NCBI RefSeq assembly: GCF_003032475.1 | Contig: NZ_CP028369.1 | Span: 2,294,001-2,358,000 of the forward strand | Source: Streptomyces sp. P3 | Lineage (GTDB): Bacteria > Actinomycetota > Actinomycetes > Streptomycetales > Streptomycetaceae | Length of the DNA stretch: 64,000 nucleotides | Direction of reading: 5' to 3' | Shown here: positions 17,813 to 26,539 of the stretch, one piece after another | Layout: every line of letters begins with the position of its first letter | Position numbering within the stretch: position 1 is the stretch's first letter | Position numbers and translations under genes: made by a program | Notes under the pieces: generated by a model | The model's input: the letters and a program-made list of their open reading frames with translations, nothing else | The model's database searches: none | What the model was told of the DNA's origin: nothing

Positions 17813-19578
17813 AGCGGACGACACCGGCGCCGACCACGCCGACCACGCGGACGGCGCCGACGGGAGCGCTCCCGGCGCCGATACCCGGCGACACGGCCGA
17901 CGCGGGGACCGCGAAGGCGCCGACCACGCCGACGGCGACGCAGACGCCTGGGGCGATGAAGGCGATGAAGGCGAAGGAGACGAAGGGGGCGAAGGCGACC
18001 TCCGCGGGACGCAGCAGCGCCGTCATGGCCGCCGGGTCCGTCGTCTCCCGGGCCACCGGCTTCGTCCGGTCCGCCGTGGTCGCGGCGGCGGTGGGCACCA
18101 TCGGACCGACCGCCGACGGTTACGCCGTCGGCAACGCCCTGCCCACCATCGTCTACATGCTGCTCCTCGGCGGCGCGCTGAACGCCGTCTTCGTGCCCGA
18201 ACTGGTCAAGGCCGCCAAGGAACACGACGACGGGGGCGCGGCGTACACCGACCGGCTGGTCACCGTCTGCGTCGTCGCGCTGCTGGCGATCACCGCGACC
18301 GCGGTGTGGGCGGCTCCCGCGATCGTCGACGTGTACACCGACTACACCGGCCCGCAGGCGGCCATGACCACCGCGTTCGCCCGCTACTGCCTGCCCCAGA
18401 TCTTCTTCCTCGGACTGTTCACCCTGCTCGGACAAGTCCTCAACGCCCGGGGCCGGTTCGGCGCGATGATGTGGGCGCCGGTCCTGAACAACGTCGTCGT
18501 CATGGCCGTCTTCGGCACGTACCTGGCGCTGGCCCTCGGCGGCGGTGACACGCTCACCGCGACCGAGACCGCCGTACTCGGCTGGGGCACGACCGCCGGC
18601 ATCGCCGTCCAGGCACTCGCCCTCGTCCCCGCGCTGCGCGCGGCCCGCTTCCGCTGGCGGCCCCGATTCGACTGGCGCGGCAGCGGACTGACCCGCCCGC
18701 TGCGTTCGGCCGGCTGGCTGGTGCTGCTGGTGCTGGCCAACCAGGCCGCGTACTGGGTCACCACCCGGCTGGCCACGACCGCGGGCCTCGACGGCGGCCC
18801 CGGATACGGCGCGTACAACAACGCCTACGTCCTGTGGGTCGTCCCGCACGGCATCGTCACCGTCTCGGTGGTGACCGCGCTGATGCCCCGGATGAGCGCG
18901 GCCGCCGCCGACGGGGACACCGCCGCCGTGCGGCGCGACGTCTCCCACGCCCTGCGCGTCAGCGCGTCGGCCGTCGTACCCGCCGCCTGCGCGCTGTTCG
19001 CGCTCGGCCGGCCGGTGATGGCCCTCGTCTTCGGGTACGGCAGGACCACCGCCGACGACACCGTCGCCATGGCGGGGATCCTGATGGCCTTCGCGCCGGG
19101 GCTCGTCGCCCTGTCGGGCCAGTACGTCCTGTCCCGCACCTTCTACGCGCTCTCCGACACCCGTACGCCGTTCCTGCTCAACCTCGTGATCGTCGCCCTC
19201 AACGCGGCACTGTCCGCGGCCGCCGCACACCTGCTGCCGGCCCGCTGGGCGGTGACCGGCATGGCGGCGGCGTACTCGCTGGCGCTGTGCGCGGGCTGGG
19301 CGGTGACCGGCCGGGTGCTGAGCCGCCGGCTCGGCGTCGCGCACCCCCTGCGCTCGTCCGCCGTCGGCGCGCACGGACGGCTGCTGCTCGCCGCCGTCCC
19401 CGCCACCGCCCTCGGGTACCTGGCGGCCCTCGGCGCGGCGTCGGCGGGCGCCCTGGCCGCCGCAACTGCCGGCGCCGTCGTCGTCGTCCTCACCTTCGCC
19501 CTGCTCGCCCGCCCGCTGCGGCTCGCCGAACTCGACACGCTGCTGCGCGGACTGCGCCGGCGACCGGGCCGGACCTGA
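17809..19578 (+). CDS. murJ: MurJ-family lipid II flippase
   Basis: The 589-aa protein begins at the ATG overlapping the femX stop. The first 75 residues are a Thr/Pro/Ala/Lys-rich cytoplasmic leader. The MOP-fold transporter follows, with about 14 membrane segments starting at AAGSVVSRATGFVRSAVVAAAVG. Conserved MurJ features include the early basic motif (SRATGFVRS) and NALPTIVYMLLLGGALNAVFVPELV. It moves lipid II across the membrane. Streptomyces often carry more than one MurJ-like protein, so this may be a specialised paralogue. It lacks the pseudokinase tail seen in the mycobacterial housekeeping MurJ. Confidence 0.85.
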   Translation: MKRTTPAPTTPTTRTAPTGALPAPIPGDTADAGTAKAPTTPTATQTPGAMKAMKAKETKGAKATSAGRSSAVMAAGSVVSRATGFVRSAVVAAAVGTIGPTADGYAVGNALPTIVYMLLLGGALNAVFVPELVKAAKEHDDGGAAYTDRLVTVCVVALLAITATAVWAAPAIVDVYTDYTGPQAAMTTAFARYCLPQIFFLGLFTLLGQVLNARGRFGAMMWAPVLNNVVVMAVFGTYLALALGGGDTLTATETAVLGWGTTAGIAVQALALVPALRAARFRWRPRFDWRGSGLTRPLRSAGWLVLLVLANQAAYWVTTRLATTAGLDGGPGYGAYNNAYVLWVVPHGIVTVSVVTALMPRMSAAAADGDTAAVRRDVSHALRVSASAVVPAACALFALGRPVMALVFGYGRTTADDTVAMAGILMAFAPGLVALSGQYVLSRTFYALSDTRTPFLLNLVIVALNAALSAAAAHLLPARWAVTGMAAAYSLALCAGWAVTGRVLSRRLGVAHPLRSSAVGAHGRLLLAAVPATALGYLAALGAASAGALAAATAGAVVVVLTFALLARPLRLAELDTLLRGLRRRPGRT

Positions 19579-19610
19579 CCACGACGATCACCACCGAGGG
19601 AGAACCGCCG

Positions 19611-20294
19611 ATGCCCCGCGTGCTCCTCATCGAGGACGACCCCTCGGTACGCGAGGGGGTCGAACTCGGTCTGCGCCGCCGCGGCCACGAGGTACGGGCG
19701 GCCGCGACCGGCGAGGCCGGCCTCGCCGCGCTCGCCGAGTTCCGCCCCGACCTGCTGCTGCTGGACCTGATGCTGCCCGGAATGAACGGCGTGCAGGTCT
19801 GCCGGCAGGTCCGCGAGCGCAGCCAGCTGCCGATCATCATGCTCACCGCGCGCGGCGACGACTTCGACGTGGTCATCGGCCTGGAGGCCGGCGCCGACGA
19901 CTACATCGTCAAGCCCGCCCGCACCGAGGTGATCGAGGCCCGGATCCGGGCCGTGCTGCGCCGCCTGGACGACGGCAACCCGGGCCGCCCCGCCATCGAG
20001 GTGTACGGCGCGCTCACCGTCGACCGGGTCGGACTGACCGTCGCCAAAGCCGGCCGGCCGCTCGCCCTCGCCCCCTCGGAGCTCAAACTCCTGCTGCACC
20101 TGTGCGCCGCCCCCGAGCAGGTCTTCAGCAGGCAGCAACTGCTGGAGCACGTCTGGGAGCACAGCTACCACGCCGACGCCCGGCTGGTCGACGCGTGCGT
20201 GGCACGGCTGCGCGGCAAGATCGAGGACGAGCCCGGCAGCCCGCGCTACGTCCAGACGCTGCGGGGCTTCGGGTACCGCTTCGGGCCGCTGTGA
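19611..20294 (+). CDS. OmpR/PhoB-type response regulator
   Basis: This 227-aa protein has a receiver domain (acidic pair ED at 8-10, phospho-acceptor Asp52 in LLLLDLMLPGMNG, conserved Lys in DYIVKPA) and a C-terminal winged helix (LVDACVARLRGKIEDEPGSPRYVQTLRGFGYRF). The sequence is near the AfsQ1/CseB branch of actinomycete regulators, but the exact orthologue is not claimed. It lies 32 bp after murJ and its stop overlaps the kinase start, so it is probably part of one transcript that includes femX and murJ. Control of envelope genes is inferred. Confidence 0.88.
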   Translation: MPRVLLIEDDPSVREGVELGLRRRGHEVRAAATGEAGLAALAEFRPDLLLLDLMLPGMNGVQVCRQVRERSQLPIIMLTARGDDFDVVIGLEAGADDYIVKPARTEVIEARIRAVLRRLDDGNPGRPAIEVYGALTVDRVGLTVAKAGRPLALAPSELKLLLHLCAAPEQVFSRQQLLEHVWEHSYHADARLVDACVARLRGKIEDEPGSPRYVQTLRGFGYRFGPL

Positions 20295-21823
20295 TCACCG
20301 GCCTCCGGCGCGGCCGGCCGGGCCGCGGCGACGACGACGCGGGACGAGGCGGCCCGCCCGCCGAAGAGCGGTCGCGGGTCAGGGCGTTCGGCCTGCGCAC
20401 GCGCCTGCTGCTCGCCTTCCTGCTGGTCGCGGCCGTCAGCGCCGGCACGACGGCCGCGCTGACCTACCGTGAGGCCCGCAACGCGCTGCTGGAGACCGCC
20501 CAGGACACGGCGATCACGTCGTTCCGCGACCAGGTCCAGCAGACGGGCTTCTCCCTGCCGGTGCAGAGGGAGGGCCTGGAGGAGGTCCTGCGTGACATCG
20601 CCCGCAAGGGCAAGCCGCACCCCTGGGTGGTGTTCGCCGAGTACGGCTCGCTGCGCGCCTCCTCGGGCGAGAACCCCGTCTCCACCGTCATCACGCCCGA
20701 ACTGCGGCGCGCCGCGACGGCCGATCCGCACGGCAGCTTCGAGCGGGTCGTCAAGGAGGGCGTCCCCTATCTCACCATCGCCATGCCCACCGTCTTCAAG
20801 GCGAGCGCGTCGAGCGTGCTGCCCAGCGGTCTCGTCCTGTACGCCGTCATGCGGATGACCGACGAGCAGCTCAACGTCGACGCACTCCTCACCGCCGCCC
20901 GGGACGGCGCCCTGCCCGGCCTCGTCGTCGCGCTGATCCCCGCCCTGCTCGCCGCGCGCAGCGTGCTGCGCCCGGTACGGGAACTCAGCCGGGCGGCCCG
21001 CAGCATGGGCAGCGGCAGGCTCGACACCCGGATCCCGGTGCGCGGCAGCGACGAACTGGCGGACCTGGCACGCACGTTCAACGAGTCAGCGGCCCAACTC
21101 GAGCGATCGGTACGGGAACTGCGCGAGGCCGAGGAGCGAGCCCGCCGGTTCGCCTCCGACGTCTCGCACGAACTGCGCACCCCGCTCGCCGGGATGCTCG
21201 CCGTCACCGAGGTCCTCGACGAGGACGCCGACGACCTGGACGCCGACACCGCGCGGGCCGTCCGGCTGGTCAGCGCGGAGACCGGGAAGCTCGCCGTGCT
21301 CGTCGAGGACCTGATGGAGATCTCCCGCTTCGACGCCCGCGCGGCCGAGCTGAACACCGACGAGGTCGACGTCGCCGAGGCCATCGGCAAGACGCTGCAG
21401 CACCGGCACTGGACCGACGGCCGGGTCCGCGTCGAACTTCCCGGCGGCATCCGGGCCCGCCTCGACCCCCGCCGCTTCGACGTGGTGGTCGCCAACCTCG
21501 TCGGCAACGCCCTGCGGCACGGCGGCGCGCCCGTCACGGTGCGCCTGCGCACCGAGGAGCGTCCCCCGGGCCCGCCCGTGCTGGTCACCGAGGTCGTGGA
21601 CAGCGGGCCCGGCATCCGCCCCGAATCCCTCCCGCACATCTTCGACCGCTTCTACAAGGCCGACGCGGCCCGTACCCGCTCGGCCGGCAGCGGCCTGGGA
21701 CTGGCGATCACCCAGGAGAACGTGAGGCTGCACGGCGGAACGATCGACGCGGGGAACCTGCCGGGCGGCGGCGCCGTCTTCACCGTCGAGATACCGCTCC
21801 ACGCGGAGGAGGCCGGCGGATGA
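20291..21823 (+). CDS. membrane sensor histidine kinase
   Basis: The 510-aa kinase starts at a GTG overlapping the regulator stop. Layout: cytoplasmic basic N-terminus, TM1 (about 38-58), extracytoplasmic sensor of about 140 residues, TM2 (about 205-222), HAMP (about 225-275), HisKA with phospho-acceptor His293 in SDVSHELRTPL, and HATPase with N box (NLVGNALRHG), DSGPGI and GSGLGLAI. It is a standard class I kinase, paired with the preceding regulator. The signal sensed is unknown. A lipoprotein that could modulate it is co-translated downstream. Confidence 0.9.
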   Translation: MITGLRRGRPGRGDDDAGRGGPPAEERSRVRAFGLRTRLLLAFLLVAAVSAGTTAALTYREARNALLETAQDTAITSFRDQVQQTGFSLPVQREGLEEVLRDIARKGKPHPWVVFAEYGSLRASSGENPVSTVITPELRRAATADPHGSFERVVKEGVPYLTIAMPTVFKASASSVLPSGLVLYAVMRMTDEQLNVDALLTAARDGALPGLVVALIPALLAARSVLRPVRELSRAARSMGSGRLDTRIPVRGSDELADLARTFNESAAQLERSVRELREAEERARRFASDVSHELRTPLAGMLAVTEVLDEDADDLDADTARAVRLVSAETGKLAVLVEDLMEISRFDARAAELNTDEVDVAEAIGKTLQHRHWTDGRVRVELPGGIRARLDPRRFDVVVANLVGNALRHGGAPVTVRLRTEERPPGPPVLVTEVVDSGPGIRPESLPHIFDRFYKADAARTRSAGSGLGLAITQENVRLHGGTIDAGNLPGGGAVFTVEIPLHAEEAGG

Positions 21824-22452
21824 GGGTTGCGCGGATGCGCCGGCGTGCCGCGGCCGTCGCGGTGGCCCTCGTGCTCGGTGCTCCGCTGCTCGGCGGCTGC
21901 GGCATCCCGGAGACCGACGTCATCGAGGCGGGCGGTCCCGCCACCGTCCAGGCCTTCCTCACCCGCGGCGCCGACGTGCTGCTCTTCTTCCGCTCCCCCG
22001 ACGGCCGGGTGCGGCCCGTGATACGGACGGTGCGGATCCTGACCGTGCCCGTCGGGTCGGGTGCGGCGAACGAGAGCTCCGCCGGGCAGTCGGCGCAGCT
22101 GGCGACGGAGAAGATCGTCACGATGCTGCTCGCCGGCCCGCAGGAGGACGACCGCGCCGCCGGCCTGGACACCCGGCTTCCCGCCGCCCTGCCCGGCGTT
22201 CCGGTCCGGATCGGATCCGCGAAGGACGGCAGGGCCACGGCCCGCGTGCCCCTCGCCCTGGACGGCCTGGACGACACCGCGCTGCGCCAGCTGACCTGCA
22301 CGATCGCCTACGGCCTGGACGTCGACGGCCGGACCGCCGTGGACCTGACGGGACAGGACGGCGCGACCCGGTCGGGCACCTGCGGCCTCGCCCCCGGCAG
22401 CACCGGGGGCGAGGCGGCGCAGACCGGGACCGGGACCGCACCGCCCGGCTGA
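21820..22452 (+). CDS. lipoprotein co-transcribed with the two-component system
   Basis: This 210-aa protein starts at the ATG overlapping the kinase stop (ATGA). It has a lipoprotein signal with lipobox LLGGC at about residues 23-27. The rest is a single globular region of about 150 residues with a GerMN-like feel (ATEKIVTMLLAGP...RLPAALPGVPVRIG), ending in a Gly/Thr tail. No enzyme motif is visible. Accessory lipoproteins encoded with sensor kinases, such as CseA of the SigE system, damp or tune signalling. A similar role is inferred here from coupling alone. Confidence 0.7.
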   Translation: MRVARMRRRAAAVAVALVLGAPLLGGCGIPETDVIEAGGPATVQAFLTRGADVLLFFRSPDGRVRPVIRTVRILTVPVGSGAANESSAGQSAQLATEKIVTMLLAGPQEDDRAAGLDTRLPAALPGVPVRIGSAKDGRATARVPLALDGLDDTALRQLTCTIAYGLDVDGRTAVDLTGQDGATRSGTCGLAPGSTGGEAAQTGTGTAPPG

Positions 22453-22573
22453 GCGTCCGCAGGTGCACGGAACGGAGCGCTTTTCCGAACACGGGCGGCA
22501 TGCTTGCGATCGCACGCACCAGACGCCGCCCGGCCTGCCCTTCGGGCAGACGACGCTACTTTCGAAACACGCC

Positions 22574-23053
22574 CTAGGAGGCGGCCCGGACGTCGGGTGC
22601 GGCGGTCCAGGTGATGTGCGGGGGCTCGACTCGTGCGCACAGGGGACCGCCCTGCGCGTCGGTCAGGCCGAGCCGTCCGACCAGCAGCCCTTCGCGTGCC
22701 GCGGCGGCGAGTACGTCGGCGGGGACGACGTCGAGCATGAGCTTGGCGCGGCGGAACATGGTGAAGACGCCCGCCTCGTCGACCGTCCCCCACGACAGGT
22801 AGACGAACCTCCGGCCCAGCCGGTGCTGCACGTACGGCCCGGCGACCTCGGTGCCGGCCGGCGTGGCGCTCGTGGTGCACTCCAGGGTCCAGGTCGCGGA
22901 CGACGCGTCGGCGGGCTGCGGGTCGAGGAGTTCGGCCGGACGGTCCCGGCGCTGCACGGCGACGTGGATGTTGCGGTAGGCGGGCGTTCTGCCGTCGGCG
23001 GAGGCGGGGCGGGTGAGTCCGGGCAGGTCGACGGCGTCGATGCGGATGCGCAT
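22574..23053 (-). CDS. DUF5990 family protein
   Basis: This 159-aa protein starts MRIRIDAVDLPG (ATG 23053, nine bases after GGGAGG; an in-frame ATG three codons upstream is an alternative). The opening (MRIRIDAVDLPG) and the downstream GPYVQHRLGRRFVYLSWGTVDEAGVFTMFRRAKLML block are typical of the DUF5990 actinobacterial family, whose function is unknown. It has no signal peptide or membrane segment. It is divergent from the DUF2182 gene, with about 110 bp between. Confidence 0.65.
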   Translation of the reverse strand: MRIRIDAVDLPGLTRPASADGRTPAYRNIHVAVQRRDRPAELLDPQPADASSATWTLECTTSATPAGTEVAGPYVQHRLGRRFVYLSWGTVDEAGVFTMFRRAKLMLDVVPADVLAAAAREGLLVGRLGLTDAQGGPLCARVEPPHITWTAAPDVRAAS

Positions 23054-23165
23054 GCCGGCCATCCTCCCGCCCTCGTCCCCGCGGGGCGAGGCCGACCCCG
23101 GGCGAGCGGGTCGCGGCACAGAGGGATGCGTGCTGTCCTGGAATTATCCGCAGGAGTACACGCCG

Positions 23166-24002
23166 ATGCGCCATTTCCGGAGTTCCGTCTTCGTACCCGC
23201 CCGGTCGCCCGCGCCGACCGGAGCGGGCGGTGGCCTGTTGCCGGCGCGGGATCTCGCGGTCGCCTGGCTCCTGGTGGTCATGATCGCGGTGCCCGCCTGG
23301 GCGCTCACGATCGCGCAGGCGCGGGACATGGGGGTCGAGGCCGGCACGATGGGGATGGCGCTGCCGCTGTTCCTGCTGCTGTGGGTGACGATGATGGCGG
23401 CCATGATGCTGCCGTCCATGGCGCCGGTGGCCATCACGTGGGCGCGTGGGATCGGCCGGCAGTCCTCCGGCTGGACGCGGACCGCGCGTACCGTCCAGTT
23501 CGCCTGCGGGTATCTGCTGGTGTGGACCGTTTTCGGACTGCTCGCCTACGCGGCCCTGGCCTTCACCGGCGGCCTGGTGGACGACCATCCGACCGCGGGA
23601 CGCTGGATCGGCGCGGTCGCCTTCCTGCTTGCGGGCCTGTATCAGCTCGGCCCCCTCAAGCACGTCTGTCTGCGGCACTGCCGCGACCCCATGGCTCACC
23701 TCGTGCGCTACGCGGGATTCGGGCAGCCGGCGCGCGATCTTCGGGTCGGCTGCCATCACGGCGCCTACTGTGTCGGCTGCTGCGCGGGACTGATGGTCGT
23801 CCTGATCCCGCTCGGCGTGATGAACGTGGCGGCGATGGCCCTGCTGGCGGTGGTGATCTTCGTGGAGAAGCTGTGGTCCCATGGTGCGCTGCTCGGGCGG
23901 GTCGTGGGCATCGCGTTTCTCGTCCTCGCCGTGCTCGCACCGTTCCAGGACTGGCTGCTGCCCGGGCTGCAGGAGGCGACGCCGTCGATGGACGGCATGT
24001 GA
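23166..24002 (+). CDS. DUF2182 integral membrane protein
   Basis: The 278-aa protein has about seven hydrophobic segments. Family marks include the Met-rich segment WVTMMAAMMLPSMAPV at about residues 75-90 and a cytoplasmic Cys/His cluster (KHVCLRHCRDP and GCHHGAYCVGCCAG), which led to its description as a predicted metal-binding membrane protein. DUF2182 genes are often next to DUF1326 genes, and a convergent DUF1326 gene lies 206 bp away here. Metal handling is a plausible but unproven role. Confidence 0.8.
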   Translation: MRHFRSSVFVPARSPAPTGAGGGLLPARDLAVAWLLVVMIAVPAWALTIAQARDMGVEAGTMGMALPLFLLLWVTMMAAMMLPSMAPVAITWARGIGRQSSGWTRTARTVQFACGYLLVWTVFGLLAYAALAFTGGLVDDHPTAGRWIGAVAFLLAGLYQLGPLKHVCLRHCRDPMAHLVRYAGFGQPARDLRVGCHHGAYCVGCCAGLMVVLIPLGVMNVAAMALLAVVIFVEKLWSHGALLGRVVGIAFLVLAVLAPFQDWLLPGLQEATPSMDGM

Positions 24003-24091
24003 CGTCCTCGTCTCCCTGAGTCGCCGGTCGCGGCGGCCCGGTGAGGATCTGCAGCTCGGGGAAGATCCGCAGATCGAGAGCACCGTGCTCC

Positions 24092-24130
24092 GCCTCCGCC
24101 TCCGCCCCGGGCCGAGGCGGAGGCGGAGGC
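24092..24130. terminator. bidirectional terminator between DUF2182 and DUF1326 genes
   Basis: A perfect 15-bp stem (GCCTCCGCCTCCGCC, 24092-24106, and its complement 24116-24130) with a 9-nt loop lies between the convergent genes. The arms are built from a CTCCGC repeat. Confidence 0.75.
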
Positions 24131-24208
24131 CGGAGCGCCGAAGCCGACGATGATCGTCGACGGGGAACCTGCCCGGCCGGAACGCCACAAGCACGCGACG
24201 GCTCTTCG

Positions 24209-24865
24209 TCAGTCGGGACCGCTCCAGTCGAACCCGAAGTGCTTGCTCGACTTCCCCGAGCGTTCCCAGGAGAAGCCGAACGCGTCGGCGTGGTCGGTGG
24301 TGGCCCGTCCCCAGGTCGCGACCTGGCCGGGGCCGACCTCGGCGCCCGGGGCGTTGTGGACCTGGACACGCGCGCCGTCCGGAGTCGTCGGGCCGGTGAG
24401 CGCCTCGGCGGCAGCCGTGACCCGGCCGGGAATCTCGGCTCGCCAGGCGGCAAGGTCCTCGTCGATCTCCACGTGGATGGGGGCGACGTCCATACCGCGC
24501 ATCTCGGGGTGGAACATCTCCCCGAACTGCGCCGGCCAGCCGCCCGCCTCACCGCCGAAGATCGCTCCCAGCGCACCGCGTTGCCGGTCGTCGGCACGTT
24601 CGTCGAGGAAGACCGCGGCGTACGGGTCGGTGTGCGTGCCGGCCCAGGGATTGCCGACGAAGGAGCCGAGCATCAGGACGTTGAGACCGTCGAGCCGCAC
24701 GTCGCCGAAGCTGCCTTCCCGGATGTGCCAGACCAGCACGCCTTCGCAGTCGCCGTAGGTCGGGGCCTGTGCGAACGTGCAGGGGCACGGTATGGCGCAC
24801 TTGCACACGTCGAACCAGTCACCGGCAAGGCGCCAACGCGTACCGGTGGTGACCTGCTCCGTCAT
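24209..24865 (-). CDS. DUF1326 domain protein
   Basis: The 218-aa protein starts at the ATG at 24865, eight bases after GGAGG. The N-terminal motif WFDVCKCAIPCPCTFAQAPTYGDCEGV at residues 16-43, with its cysteine cluster (C-x-C-x3-C-x-C), is the signature of DUF1326. It looks like a metal site, but no ligand has been shown. The family is soluble, of unknown function, and frequently encoded beside DUF2182, as here. The two genes converge rather than forming an operon. Confidence 0.82.
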   Translation of the reverse strand: MTEQVTTGTRWRLAGDWFDVCKCAIPCPCTFAQAPTYGDCEGVLVWHIREGSFGDVRLDGLNVLMLGSFVGNPWAGTHTDPYAAVFLDERADDRQRGALGAIFGGEAGGWPAQFGEMFHPEMRGMDVAPIHVEIDEDLAAWRAEIPGRVTAAAEALTGPTTPDGARVQVHNAPGAEVGPGQVATWGRATTDHADAFGFSWERSGKSSKHFGFDWSGPD

Positions 24866-25403
24866 CTCGCATCCCTCCTGCCGGGCCCGTGGGGCCCACT
24901 CGGAGTGGCGAGACCGCATGTCCCGAGCCCACTTCCAGGATCGCGAGGCGGTCTCCCTTCCAGCTTGCACCTCACGTGCCGGTAGCGGAACCCGGAGATC
25001 GCGTGGCGTTCCGTGTTCGACGGCCGACAGGGAGCGAGCCGGCTCCTCGAACGGTTTTTGGAGGGATCCCGGAAATCGACTCAGGGACGAACCGGGACGG
25101 AAACTGAGGCGGACGACGAAGAAGGGCCCCACCGCGAACCTTCTGGCCGGCGCGGAATCGCCCCCTTGCTCCCCGTTCTGCGACCGGGCCGCGGTGAGCG
25201 CGGTGACCGGGTCACCGTCGGGTGGTGCCGCGGGCCACCATTCGCCGTCGTCGTCCTGGCGGTAGGGGTACCGGCGGGCGTCGGGGCCCCGACGCAACTG
25301 GATGCCGTGGTGGGTGAGGGTGAGGCGGTTGCGCCAGGCTCTGAGACCGCGCCCCGGCTGTCGCTGACCGGACCGACTGCCGGAAACAGCAAGGACGTGG
25401 CGC
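24866..25403. repeat. intergenic stretch with junction repeat A'
   Basis: No gene is visible in the 562 bp between DUF1326 and the antitoxin. About 25067-25127 is a diverged copy (roughly three quarters identical by eye) of 28447-28507, the sequence that flanks the tRNA-Ser fragment further right. It begins TCCCGGAAATCGACTCAGGG and ends AAGGGCCC. Confidence 0.6.
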
Positions 25404-25419
25404 GCATACCGCAGTATGC
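25404..25419. promoter_or_regulatory. palindromic operator candidate of the toxin-antitoxin operon
   Basis: GCATAC-CGCA-GTATGC is a perfect 6-bp-arm inverted repeat ending nine bases before the antitoxin ATG, followed by GGTATG, a further partial copy. RHH antitoxins usually bind such sites to repress their own operon. Confidence 0.6.
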
Positions 25420-25427
25420 TTACTGGT

Positions 25428-25676
25428 ATGGCTGACACCACACGCATCACGGTGACACTCCCCACCGAGCAGGTGGCCGAGCTGAAGAAGATCACGGACA
25501 ACATCTCCGGCTACGTGGCCGAAGCGGTCGCCAGGCAGATCCGGCACCAGCTTCTGGGGGCCGACCTGCGCGGCCACACAGACGAACACGGGGCCTTCAG
25601 CGAGGAAGAGCTGGCCGAGGCGCGGGCGCGGATCTTCGGCACCACGCAGGCCGCCGGCGGCGCGAGCGCCGCGTGA
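25428..25676 (+). CDS. ribbon-helix-helix antitoxin (VapB-like)
   Basis: This 82-aa protein starts ADTTRITVTLPTEQVAELKKI, the beta-strand and first helix of a ribbon-helix-helix DNA-binding domain, followed by SGYVAEAVARQIR. The acidic C-terminal half (EEELAEARARIFG) would wrap the toxin. An in-frame ATG at 25416 is an alternative start, but it lies inside the palindrome. The stop overlaps the toxin start, the normal coupling in type II modules. Confidence 0.8.
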   Translation: MADTTRITVTLPTEQVAELKKITDNISGYVAEAVARQIRHQLLGADLRGHTDEHGAFSEEELAEARARIFGTTQAAGGASAA

Positions 25677-26074
25677 GCGGGCACATCGAGACCGTCGTCC
25701 TGGACAGCGACGGGTTGTCGGCCTGGGTGGCGCAGGACCGGAAGGTTCTGGCGATGTTCCAGGTGTTCCACGACATGGGAGCGGACCTTGTCGTCAGCGC
25801 CAACACCATCGTGGAGGTGAGTCACGCCAGGGTGAACCTGCCCCGACTGCAATGGGCGCTCTCCCGGGTCAAGGTGGAGCCGGTCACCGAGGCGGCGGCC
25901 AAGGCGGCGGCACAACTGCTCAAGGGCGCCGGTCTGCACGGACACAAGTACGCGATCGACGCCACCGTCGCCGAAGCGGCCTTGCGTCAGCCTGGCCCGG
26001 TCGCCATCCTCACGTCGGATGTCGATGACATGACCCGGCTGTGCGGCAGCAAGGTCCGGATGGTCATGCCCTGA
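25673..26074 (+). CDS. PIN-domain toxin (VapC-like ribonuclease)
   Basis: This 133-aa PIN-fold protein starts at a GTG overlapping the antitoxin stop. The expected acidic residues are visible: VVLDSDGL (first Asp), NTIVEVS (Glu), YAIDATVAE (Asp) and LTSDVDDM (last Asp pair). These form the Mg-dependent RNase site. VapC-type toxins cut tRNA or rRNA when free of antitoxin. The module sits at the edge of the integration zone, where such pairs often stabilise mobile DNA. Confidence 0.82.
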   Translation: MSGHIETVVLDSDGLSAWVAQDRKVLAMFQVFHDMGADLVVSANTIVEVSHARVNLPRLQWALSRVKVEPVTEAAAKAAAQLLKGAGLHGHKYAIDATVAEAALRQPGPVAILTSDVDDMTRLCGSKVRMVMP

Positions 26075-26539
26075 CCGCGACGTCGTCCCGCGACCATGGA
26101 CGAATCCGCGCGGCTCCGCCGAGAACCGGAGTCGCCGCAGTTCAGCCCGCGATGGGTGAACGAGGCATCGACGGATGCGGGGGCATGACCGCGTTCGGTG
26201 TCAAAGCCGCTCAGGGCGCAATGCCTGCTGGCAGCTCAGGGCGGCGACGCAACTTCCCCGCCGACTACGACAGCCGAGCCGCCGCGCCTTCGCCACCTTC
26301 ACCGCCCCCGGCTTCGGCCCGGTCCACAACCGCCGCACCGACGGACCCCCTGCCGCTGCGGCACCCGCCACGACCCGGAGGACGAGGCCCTCGGCTCCCC
26401 GCTCGACGTTCGTCTGGGGGTTCGGGGAGGGACGGGGGCGTTCTGACCTGCGGCGGAGCGGCGCTGAGGGCAGGTGGTGGACGGTGCTGAACGGCAGCGA
26501 ACGCAACCAGAACTGCAACCACCGGGGTTCAGTTCCCGC
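26075..26539. repeat. intergenic stretch with junction repeat B'
   Basis: No gene is visible. From 26408 to about 26530 the sequence is a copy of 28611 to about 28728. Both begin GTTCGTCTGGGGGTTCGGGG and end near AACTGCAACCA. The first 56 bases differ at only a few positions and the remainder is more diverged. Confidence 0.7.

Noticed and set aside
22308..24194. 628-codon minus-strand frame over DUF5990/DUF2182
   Set aside because: Low-complexity Arg/His-rich translation crossing two real genes and an intergenic region.
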